A stretch of 64,000 nt of DNA. Source: CAZNPL01 sp964574815 (GTDB taxonomy: Bacteria > Planctomycetota > Phycisphaerae > UBA1845). The notes below the pieces were generated by a model. That model saw only the letters and a list, made by a program, of their open reading frames with translations. It was not told where the DNA came from and ran no database searches. The stretch spans positions 62,001-126,000 of the forward strand of contig CAZNPL010000009.1 of assembly GCA_964574815.1 (NCBI GenBank), read 5' to 3'. This document shows, one piece after another, positions 56,614-64,000 of the stretch (position 1 is the stretch's first letter; every line of letters starts with the position of its first letter). Both the position numbers and the translations under genes were made by a program.

Positions 56614-57756
56614 TCAAGCTCCGGGTTCCCAGGAGAGACCGGCCTTTTCGAGGCGCTCCCGCGATTCCTGATGCCCGGCACGGGCGGCCCGCTTCAGGAG
56701 GATCAGGGCCATGTCCTCGTCGCGCTCGAGTCCGAGCCCATTCGAGTACATGATCGCCAGGTAGTACATCGCATCCGGGTCGCCGAGGTCGATGGCCTTG
56801 CGGAAGAGTTCGAGGGCTTTCTCGTAGCTCTTGGTCACGCCGCGGCCGTTGAAGTACATGAGGCCCAGGTTCGAGACGGCCCGGGGAAAGTCTCGGGCGG
56901 CGGCCATCTGGAACCAGTAGACGGCGGTCTTGTCGTTCTTCTCGACGCCGCGCCCGTCGGAGTACAGCACGCCCAAGGCGCTCATGGCCGGCGCGTAGCC
57001 GAGACGGGCGGCCTGTTCGTACGCCTTGGCGGCCTGGGCGGCGTCCTTCTCCACGCCACGCCCCTGCTCGAATAGATTTCCTATAGTAAACAGAGCCTGC
57101 GGCAGACCGTCGTCGGCGGCCTTGGCGTACCATTGGAAAGCGACCCCGTGATCTTCGGGCACGCCCCGGCCGGCCTCATACATCAGGCCCAGATTGAACT
57201 TCGCCTCGGCGGATCCGCCTGCGGCGGCCTCGACATACCATTTCAGGGCCTTCGCCAAATCGCGATCGACGTCCGTACCGTTCTCATACGCCAGGCCGAG
57301 GTTGAACTTTGCGCGGGCATTGCCTTTCTCGGCGGCCTTGCGGAACCATTCGACCGCCTTCTTCTCGTCCTTGGCCGTACCCTGGCCCGTTGCGTAAAGA
57401 ACGCCCAGGTTGGTCATCGCATCGGAATGGCCCTTTTCGGCGGCCTGGCTGAACCACTTGAACGCCGCCCCCTCGTTCCTGGCAACGCCTCGCCCGCTCT
57501 GATAAAGCGCTCCAAGCTTGGCCATCGCCTCCGGGTCGCCTTTTGCAGCGGCCTCACGATATTCCTTGGCCAACTTGGCCGGATCCTCTTCGGGTTCGGT
57601 CGACTCAGCCGACTTCTTCGGCTCGGCGGGCTCTTTCGATTCTTCCGGGGGCTTGGCATCCTGCGCAAACGCCGGGGTTGTCAGCCCAACGGTCAGCGCC
57701 AGAACGGCAACGATCAGCCCCCACAGTTTTCGATCACGCACACGTAGCAGATACAT
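56614..57756 (-). CDS. exported Sel1-repeat protein
   Basis: 380 residues. A signal peptide or anchor (MYLLRVRDRKLWGLIVAVLALTVGLTTPAFAQ when read in two parts) is followed by a Glu/Lys/Pro-rich linker and then eight Sel1-like repeats of 36 residues (A-x-G-x2-x-A-x2-x-LG-x-(L/M)Y-x2-GRGV). Sel1 repeats form a curved helical scaffold for protein contacts. ATG at 57756 with GAGG eight bases upstream. Partner unknown. Confidence 0.85.
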   Translation of the reverse strand: MYLLRVRDRKLWGLIVAVLALTVGLTTPAFAQDAKPPEESKEPAEPKKSAESTEPEEDPAKLAKEYREAAAKGDPEAMAKLGALYQSGRGVARNEGAAFKWFSQAAEKGHSDAMTNLGVLYATGQGTAKDEKKAVEWFRKAAEKGNARAKFNLGLAYENGTDVDRDLAKALKWYVEAAAGGSAEAKFNLGLMYEAGRGVPEDHGVAFQWYAKAADDGLPQALFTIGNLFEQGRGVEKDAAQAAKAYEQAARLGYAPAMSALGVLYSDGRGVEKNDKTAVYWFQMAAARDFPRAVSNLGLMYFNGRGVTKSYEKALELFRKAIDLGDPDAMYYLAIMYSNGLGLERDEDMALILLKRAARAGHQESRERLEKAGLSWEPGA

Positions 57757-57956
57757 CTTCAAATCCTCTCCATGCGCTTTCGCTCCACGGCAATCATTCC
57801 CCCATAATGATAACTCGACAAGCATCGCATGTGAGCCCGCCCCCCGGGGGCCTCCCGCCCGCTTTTCCGCGGGCACCTCGCTCATTGATTCCCCAGGCGG
57901 AGCGGGCCGATCGAGCCTCCCAGGCGCTGACCCGCGTCAGAACCGCCCTCCGCGGC

Positions 57957-59453
57957 TCAGCCGGGCTTCGGCGGCTTTTCCGGGTGTAACTGCGGGCCGG
58001 CAGCGATAACTCCAAGTGCGTCGTCCGCGGAAAGATCGATCGTCCGCCCGGTCGCCTGAAAGTGCTGATCAAGAATCTCCACAACCGGCCGGGTGTGCGA
58101 TCCCGGGTTGGCGCGAATCACGCGTCCTGTGGAGCCGTCACTGAGATCGACGAGGCTCCCAATCGGGAAGACCGCAAGGGTGTCGAGCAGCGCCCGCACA
58201 AACGTACGGTCGTACTTATCTGCGCCGGCGCCGAACAGAAGGGCCCGGGTCGCGGCGTACGGCGGGTGTGCGTCGCGGTAGGGCCGCTTGCGGATCATGG
58301 CCGCGTAGGTATCCGCAATGGATACGATTTTCGCGTATGGATGGAGCGATGAGCACGAGTGCCTGTTGGGGTAACCCGAACCGTCGCATCGCTCGTGCAC
58401 CTGGTACGCGATGAAACTGGCCACGGGTGTTATGCCTCTGATCCGATCGAGGTAGTCGAGGGTATGAAGCGGGTGGCGGCGGACAAGCAGCCACTCGTTC
58501 TCGGTGAGCGGTCGCGGCGCGAGGCGAATCGACGCGGGCACGCGAAGCATGCCGACGTCTTGAAGAAACGCGCCGATACCGAGTTCTGCAATGGTCTCCG
58601 TGCTCCATCCGACCTGAGCCGCTATCGACATGCTCACGAGCGCGACGTTGACGCAGTGATCGAAGAGGTATTCACCGGGAGACGACTGCATGGCGACGAC
58701 GAGCGGCGCCAAGTCGTGGTCGAGGTTGATCAGGTCGATGAATTCGTCAACGGTTCTTTTGATCTCTGCGATCGGCACGGGACGGCCCGCCTCGATTTGA
58801 TCGCATAACTCGGCGGCCAGCGTGCGGGCCGCGGTGTGGCGCTCGAGCCCCTGTCGGGCCGTCTCATGCAGATCGTGCACCGGCAGCCGCGGACGGTCCG
58901 CTTTCGACTTGGCGTGAATGGGAAGCGGTTCCCGAACGGCCTCGGCCAGCGCCCGGTCGAGCGCGCCGGTGTCGTAAAGTATGGCACTGGGCTGTGACGC
59001 CGGCTTCTCCGCCGGAGCGAGCTTCACCTCTGCAACACCGTTCGCCTGGAGCTGCGCGAGAAACGGCCCGGTCATCTCCCGGCCGGCGGCCAGCAACAAT
59101 TCGCCCTCGTCGTTCCGGATGTCGTGCGTGAGGCGGAGGCCGGCTCGAAGCCGCGCGATCGGCACGGTGCTGTCGGGCGGGCCGTCGACGACCGCGCTGG
59201 TCAGACCGAGTAGGCAGTTATCGGGCCAGCCCTCGGCGCCGTAGAGTCCTCGGACGCGGTGGGCGTCAACCATCCGCAAGTCGCCGTCGCTCAGCCGGGC
59301 GCCCGCCCGCAGAAGCACTTTCCCGTCCCGATCGAAGAGGTCGCCCGGCAGGCGGAAGCCCACGCGAAGGAGGTCGCGCGGAATGCGCGCGAGCCTAGTG
59401 CTGGCCGGAAGGGCGCCCTCCCGGCCGGACGGTTCGGACGGGTGTGTGTTCAT
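57957..59453 (-). CDS. HD-GYP-like protein with altered catalytic dyad
   Basis: 498 residues from ATG at 59453; the start is uncertain because no good ribosome-binding site precedes it, and an ATG further upstream (near 59523, after GCGAGG) is an alternative. Residues about 1-190 hold two copies of a PilZ-unlike segment (PRDLLRVGFRLPGDLFDRDGKVLLRAG; IARLRAGLRLTHDIRNDEGELLLAAG). The C-terminal half is an HD-GYP domain: DHCVNVALVSMSIA, FLQDVGMLRVP, HPLHTLDYL, VHERCDGSGYPNR. The HD dyad that binds metal is QD here and HHER is VHER, so cyclic di-GMP hydrolysis is doubtful. Confidence 0.75.
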   Translation of the reverse strand: MNTHPSEPSGREGALPASTRLARIPRDLLRVGFRLPGDLFDRDGKVLLRAGARLSDGDLRMVDAHRVRGLYGAEGWPDNCLLGLTSAVVDGPPDSTVPIARLRAGLRLTHDIRNDEGELLLAAGREMTGPFLAQLQANGVAEVKLAPAEKPASQPSAILYDTGALDRALAEAVREPLPIHAKSKADRPRLPVHDLHETARQGLERHTAARTLAAELCDQIEAGRPVPIAEIKRTVDEFIDLINLDHDLAPLVVAMQSSPGEYLFDHCVNVALVSMSIAAQVGWSTETIAELGIGAFLQDVGMLRVPASIRLAPRPLTENEWLLVRRHPLHTLDYLDRIRGITPVASFIAYQVHERCDGSGYPNRHSCSSLHPYAKIVSIADTYAAMIRKRPYRDAHPPYAATRALLFGAGADKYDRTFVRALLDTLAVFPIGSLVDLSDGSTGRVIRANPGSHTRPVVEILDQHFQATGRTIDLSADDALGVIAAGPQLHPEKPPKPG

Positions 59454-59654
59454 CCGAGAATGGCATCGGCCACAGGCTCTCTGCCGTTTAGCCTGCGACC
59501 CAGACATGTCGATTCTGCCTGCCATTGGTCGGGCCTCGCTGGATTTTGGCTTCGTTTGGTATGAACAGGCACGGAGGCGAGAGAATAGGGACGATGGGAC
59601 GGACGATAGGGACAGAGGCTCGCCAGCGGGGGTGAGATTGTGGTCGAGGGCCCC

Positions 59655-59747
59655 CGGTGGCCGGGTGGGCCTGGGGGATTGCTCCCCCAGGCCTCCCGCA
59701 GACCCGTACGTGCGCGATTGACGCATACGGTTCCTCGAATCATGGCT
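59655..59747 (-). other. Group II intron 3' end: domain V-like hairpin and GNRA stem-loop
   Basis: Read on the minus strand, directly after the reverse transcriptase stop, GAACCGTATGCG and CGCACGTACGGGTC pair as in intron domain V (usually starting GAGCCGTATGCG; the catalytic AGC is AAC here). A perfect 11-bp stem follows (GGCCTGGGGGA, GCAA loop, TCCCCCAGGCC). The element ends near 59655, upstream of the HD-GYP gene. Confidence 0.5.
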
Positions 59748-60345
59748 TCACCGCGAGCGATAGACTGATTGCACGACCACGGGCGGCGGAAGCGGGTAGT
59801 GCTCCAGCAGCCGGTTGAAGATGGCCCATGGAATGGCGCCGTTCCTCCGGCGGCGGCCCAACCACTTACGCCATTGTCGCGTCACCGCGAGGTGGAACCG
59901 GCTCAGCGATCGCGCGTTGCCGGTAATCCCGTAGTACGCGTAGTGGCCCCGTAGTTTGTGACTCAGGTGGCATTGCTGCTCGGCGATCGGAAGATGGCGG
60001 TGTCGGCGACACCACTGGGCGACCGTCGTGATCGCCCGGCTCAGTCGCGATGAGGCTGTCTTGCGTTGAACCACCCAGTTCCCCTTGCGGGATCGTCCCC
60101 AGTAGTGGGTGAATCCCAGGAACTGGAAGGACCCCGGACCCCATCCGCTGGAGCCGCCCCGCTTGAGGGACGGGCCTCGCTGCGGTGGTTTCCCGAAGGC
60201 AACCATCCGGGTCTTGTCCGGGTGAAGCGCCAGGCCGTACTTGCCGAAGCGCTTCGGCAGGACGTTCAGCGTTCGCTGGGCGCCCTCCTTGAACGCGAAC
60301 CCCATCACGAAGTCGTCGGCGTAGCGGAGGGCGGTACCAGCCCGT
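59748..60345 (-). pseudogene. group II intron reverse transcriptase/maturase, C-terminal fragment
   Basis: About 200 residues of a retron/group II intron reverse transcriptase: RYADDFVMGF (the polymerase YADD box) near 60326-60301, LHPDKTRMVAFG, FQFLGFTHYWG, then the maturase X domain and the end (GHYAYYGITGNARSLSRFHL...WRKWLGRRRR). Everything before the YADD box is missing; the frame runs on upstream to 60746 but the encoded residues are not reverse transcriptase. Upstream sequence on the same strand resembles intron RNA domain I, which suggests an internal deletion. Confidence 0.7.
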
Positions 60346-61358
60346 GCATGTCCGTTCGCTCCCGTCGGCATGACGTGCAACGCCGGGGGCCGGGGGTTTC
60401 GCTCTGCGCCGGTGACCCCCGTCCGGCTTCTTGACGGTGTGGAGACGACAGGGCCTCCCACGTTCCTGGGGAACCCCGGTGTGCCTATGCCCTGCTCTAC
60501 GACCCCGGCGGGACCGGGCGCATCAGGCCCGTACGATGCGCCGGCGCGGCCCCCGCTCAAACCACGACGAAGGCTCCCGCGAACAGCCACTTTCGAGGCT
60601 CTATCACACGGCTTGGGCACTCGCTGTCTACGCTTCGCAGGACGGATTGCTCCGCCACCACGCAAGACTCGCTTCCGGCTGCTGGCCAGCTCTGCCGGGT
60701 GGGATTGGATACCCACCGGGTTCCTACGAAAGGTTTCAGAGTTCACTCACGTCATCTCATCCTCCTTTCCCAAGCTTTCGTGGCGCAAGGTTCGTTTGGC
60801 GCTTTGGGGGTGCGGGGCGGATCCGCAAATTCCGTTATTTGGCGCAGACTGAGGGCGGAATGGGGAGGATGTTCGACACTGCGGGTTCGCCTGGCCGGGC
60901 ATTGTTGGCTCATCCGTCATTTTCTCGCTCGGCGCGCACTTCGGGCGCGCCTCTCCTTTCCACGCCTATAGAACACGGGGGGTGTTCAAGTTTTTTTTGG
61001 AAAGTGTGGAACACGCGATATCCGCAGTTTTTGGGGGGACTAGCCGGAGGCGATCCCCCGCAAACCCAACTGCCGGACTTATCGAACTCCTCACGGCCAT
61101 GGCCGCTCGGGCCGATCAAACGGACGCAAACGAGGGTCCACGTTCAGGCGCGGCCTCCAATCCGGGCGTCCAATATAGCCCCGCCTGACCGGCAAGCCTT
61201 CTGCCGTGAGCGCCTGTACGCATCTACGTCCCACGCTTGTTCCGCGAAACCCTGGTCACTAAACTCGCAATTGAAACGAAGTCCGGACGTGCCGGGCGAT
61301 CGGCGACCGCGCCGTTGCAGCGGCCGCTCTGGCCGAATTGCCCCGAAAGGAGCTAACG
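60346..61358. other. Gene-poor kilobase holding further intron remnant
   Basis: No supported gene in 1013 bp. On the minus strand 60346-60560 has the look of group II intron RNA (ACACCGGGGTTCCCC, GAAGCCGGACGGGGGTCACC-like words in pieces), but I cannot fold it by eye. Several long plus-strand frames overlap this stretch; they are incompatible with one another and show no motif. The right end should contain the promoter of the metalloprotease gene. Confidence 0.4.
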
Positions 61359-64000
61359 ATGCGCCACCTCGCGTCACCCGAATCGCCGGTTCACTCGGAC
61401 CGACGCCCCGAACCGCGCTCTCGTCGATCCGGAAGCCGCTGGTGCTCGGCGTGTGCCATTATGCTGCTCCTGCTCGTACCGGTCCGCACCTCCGGCGACC
61501 CCGTATTCGGCGAGATCTTCTCCCATCGCGAACCCGACGGCAGACGGATCGACGTTCGAGTCTGGGGCGACGAATTCTACCGCGTCGTGGAATCACTCGA
61601 CGGCTACACTCTGGTCCGCGATCCGCACTCCGGCCAGACCTGTTATGCCCGCCTGTCAGCCGACGGGAACGAACTGCTTTCAACCGGGGTGCCCGTTGCC
61701 GAGAGATCGGCAGACGCGCTCGATCTGTCACGCCACATTCGAATCAACCCGGCGTCGGCCAGGAAGAAAGCGGAGACCGCCCGCGCGCGCCTCGATGAGG
61801 AGCTGATTCAGGCGGCCCCGTTGCGTGGAACCGAATCGGCCGTTCCGCCCAACATCGGCCACGTCAAAGGCATCGTCCTGCTGGTTGATTTCGAGGACGA
61901 TCCGTCGACCGTTCCCGCCTCCGAAGTCGACAACTACTGCAACCTTGTCGGCTATTCCGGCTACGGCAACAACGGCTCGGTCCGTGACTATTTCTACGAC
62001 GTGTCCGACGGCCTGCTGACTTATACGAACTTTGTTCCGCCCGTTTACTATCGCGCCGCCAATCCCAAGACTTACTATACGGACCCCAACGTCTCCCTCG
62101 GCGTTCGTGCCAGGGAGCTGGTCACCGAGGCCCTCAACGCTCTGGATGCCGCCGGTCTCGATTTCAGCCAGTACGACTCCAACGGCGACGGGCTCATCGA
62201 CGCGATCAACTGCTTCTACGCCGGCGGAAGGGACAACGTCTGGGCAGAGGGGCTCTGGCCGCACACCGGACCGGTCACGTTCGAAGCCGACGGTGTATCG
62301 GCCTGGCGCTATCAGATCAGCGACATTGGGGACTCTTTGTACTTGAACACCTTCTGCCACGAAAACGGCCACATGATCTGTTACTGGCCCGACCTGTATG
62401 ACTACGGTCACGAATCGACCGGCATCGGGAAGTTCTGCCTCATGTGCAACACGGCCTCCCCCACGAACCCGGTCGAGCCGTGCGCCTACCTGAAACAAAT
62501 CGCGGGATGGTCCACGACGACGACGCTCACCACTGCGCAGGCGGGCCTGTCCGCGCCGACGGGTACAAACGAGTCTTACAAGTACGACCATCCGTTCAGG
62601 CCCAACGAGTATTATCTCATCGAAAACCGGCAGCAGATCGGCCGCGACGCCGCCATCCCCGATTCGGGACTGGCCATCTGGCACGTTGACACCTACGGAA
62701 GCAACGACAACGAGCAGATGACCTTCGGATCGCATTATCGCGTCACGCTCGTGCAGGCCGACGGGAACTGGGACCTCGAACGCGGGGTGAATCGCGGTGA
62801 CGACAGCGACCTGTGGGCCGGGCCGTCGGATGCACAGTGCGGACCGCGCACCGATCCCAGCACGCGATGGTGGGATGAGGTTCCGCCGAGTCTTTATGTT
62901 TACGACATCAGCCCATCCGCCGCGACGATGACGTTCAGCTTCTTTGCCGACTGTAACGATAACCTGATCCCCGACGATTGTGATCTGGGATGTGACGGAG
63001 CATGTGCAAGTGTTTTTGAATGCGGGCTGAGCGAAGACTGCCAGGGCGACGGCATACCCGACGAGTGCCAGCTCGGAACAATCGTCGCGGCCGTACCGAC
63101 TTACGTACCGGCGTGCTCGGAAGACGCCACCGACGGCACGCCCTGGTGCGACGACTTCGAGGCCTACGCACTCGGCGCCATCGCGGACAACGGCTGGGGC
63201 GGCTGGTACGGTGATCCGTCCGCGGCCGGTCTTGTGACGGACGAGCGGAACCACACGCCGGGCGGGGCTCAGTCGCTCAAGATCGCGAATCACGACACCG
63301 TTCACGTGTTTACCGGGTACGGTCCTTCGACCTCGTGGTTCTGGGTGCTGCGGGCGTGGGTTTACGTTCCCTCGACGATGTCGGGCGAGGCGTTTTTCAT
63401 TGTCAACGCCGATTACGACCCGGATTGGATTACACGTTGGGCCGTCGAGCTTCTCATGGACCCGGCCGCCGGGATGATCGTGAACGACTTCGGCGTCGAG
63501 ACGCTGCCCCTGGTCACCGATCGGTGGGTCGAGATCCGCTGTGAGATCGACTTCTATCTGAACCGCGGCGTCACCATTTACTATGACGATCAGTTTCTCG
63601 CGGCAAGCTCATGGACCGAACGAGGCGGTTCATTGAATATCGGCGCCATTGACCTATACGGCCCGGGGTCGAACGGTTTCTATTACGACGATATCTCATT
63701 GTATCCACTCGAAAGCTACACCTCCGACTGCAACGTCAATCGCATCCCTGACGAGTGCGACGTCGCCGGCGGCGAAAGTCGCGACCGCAACGACAACGGC
63801 GTACCGGACGAATGCGATTTCCCGGTCGATGTTGACGGAGACGCCGACTTCGACCTCGACGACTACAACGTTATCGTCGCCTGTATGACCGGACCCGGTG
63901 CGTCCCATCTGCCGGGCTGCGAGACCAGCGACCTCGACGGCGACGGAGATTGTGACCTCTACGATTCGGGCCTGTTCCAACGGGCGTTCACCGGCCCGCT
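61359..64000 (+). CDS. secreted M6-family metalloprotease with dockerin-like end, cut by window edge
   Basis: 880 codons are visible and the frame runs off the right edge. ATG at 61359 with GAAAGGAG upstream. An N-terminal signal or anchor (WCSACAIMLLLLVPVRTSG) is followed by a propeptide-like part. The catalytic domain resembles immune inhibitor A: GHVKGIVLLVDFEDD near residue 170, SVRDYFYDVSDGLLTY near 209, and the zinc site TFCHENGHMICYWPDLYDY with His-334, Glu-335 and His-338. After residue 530 come Cys/Asp-rich DCNDNLIPDDCDL repeats, a jelly-roll-like domain (about 590-780), and near the edge a dockerin-like stretch (DVDGDADFDLDDYNVIV, DLDGDGDCDLYDSGLFQRA). Probably an extracellular protease. 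Confidence 0.85.
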   Translation, partial: MRHLASPESPVHSDRRPEPRSRRSGSRWCSACAIMLLLLVPVRTSGDPVFGEIFSHREPDGRRIDVRVWGDEFYRVVESLDGYTLVRDPHSGQTCYARLSADGNELLSTGVPVAERSADALDLSRHIRINPASARKKAETARARLDEELIQAAPLRGTESAVPPNIGHVKGIVLLVDFEDDPSTVPASEVDNYCNLVGYSGYGNNGSVRDYFYDVSDGLLTYTNFVPPVYYRAANPKTYYTDPNVSLGVRARELVTEALNALDAAGLDFSQYDSNGDGLIDAINCFYAGGRDNVWAEGLWPHTGPVTFEADGVSAWRYQISDIGDSLYLNTFCHENGHMICYWPDLYDYGHESTGIGKFCLMCNTASPTNPVEPCAYLKQIAGWSTTTTLTTAQAGLSAPTGTNESYKYDHPFRPNEYYLIENRQQIGRDAAIPDSGLAIWHVDTYGSNDNEQMTFGSHYRVTLVQADGNWDLERGVNRGDDSDLWAGPSDAQCGPRTDPSTRWWDEVPPSLYVYDISPSAATMTFSFFADCNDNLIPDDCDLGCDGACASVFECGLSEDCQGDGIPDECQLGTIVAAVPTYVPACSEDATDGTPWCDDFEAYALGAIADNGWGGWYGDPSAAGLVTDERNHTPGGAQSLKIANHDTVHVFTGYGPSTSWFWVLRAWVYVPSTMSGEAFFIVNADYDPDWITRWAVELLMDPAAGMIVNDFGVETLPLVTDRWVEIRCEIDFYLNRGVTIYYDDQFLAASSWTERGGSLNIGAIDLYGPGSNGFYYDDISLYPLESYTSDCNVNRIPDECDVAGGESRDRNDNGVPDECDFPVDVDGDADFDLDDYNVIVACMTGPGASHLPGCETSDLDGDGDCDLYDSGLFQRAFTGP

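Noticed and set aside
60431..61798. Plus-strand frame of 455 codons across the intron remnant into the metalloprotease
   Set aside because: It conflicts with the metalloprotease gene, is Arg/Ser/Pro-rich and has no domain. Similar out-of-frame readings exist in all three plus frames.
61728..63305. Minus-strand frame of 525 codons opposite the metalloprotease
   Set aside because: Val/Gly/Arg-rich mirror of a strongly supported gene with a zinc site; such antisense frames are expected at this GC content.

Overview
The window reads as a GC-rich chromosome segment from a bacterium of the Planctomycetota, most likely an uncultured relative of the Phycisphaerae. The evidence is indirect but consistent: secreted proteins with GACC-type cysteine repeats, lamin-tail-like domains and dockerin-like ends; prepilin-leader proteins; PEP-CTERM proteins with their sugar-transferase and FemAB partners; and many TTG and GTG starts. 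No rRNA, tRNA, CRISPR array or intact mobile element was found.

Layout. 1-1618: an MFS transporter cut by the left edge. 1886-9111: a housekeeping run (cdsA, phoH, a 7TM-HD phosphodiesterase, ybeY, a dead nitrilase-like protein, a CorC-type CBS protein). 9656-11734: groES-groEL, ending at a strong hairpin. 11847-17976, minus strand: a pseudopilin, a cysteine-rich secreted protein, a PEP-CTERM-associated glycosyltransferase and FemAB protein, a membrane phosphoesterase and a nickel/cobalt-type exporter. 18135-25724: two complete sets of oligopeptide-binding protein plus two permeases, without an ATPase gene. 25917-26582: a spondin-domain protein.

The centre of interest is 26951-40201, a minus-strand operon of twelve genes. 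In order of transcription it holds a MarR regulator with a cysteine-rich tail, ferredoxin korD, korA, korB, korC, a tandem HdrA, MvhD, an HdrD-like protein, an HdrA-MvhD fusion, a 53-residue zinc ribbon, an HdrC-HdrB fusion and a single-cluster ferredoxin. Both hdrA genes are interrupted by an in-frame UGA at the conserved cysteine of the CSxC-I-L motif. Each UGA is followed, exactly 27 bases before the apical loop, by a hairpin with a GGUC loop, as expected for a bacterial selenocysteine insertion element. The operon therefore appears to encode two selenocysteine HdrA proteins tied to 2-oxoacid:ferredoxin oxidoreductase. I infer a flavin-based electron bifurcation or confurcation system whose final acceptor is unknown.

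40644-53284 is accessory and mostly secreted: a GspG-like pseudopilin, a 1198-residue lamin-tail protein, an orphan histidine kinase, an HDOD protein, two PEP-CTERM paralogues sharing a nearly identical 400-bp block, a dockerin-protein fragment, and a propeller-like protein with four copies of a cysteine-rich module. 53434-64000: folC, aroB, a Sel1-repeat protein, a degenerate HD-GYP protein, the 3' remnant of a group II intron, and a secreted M6 metalloprotease cut by the right edge.
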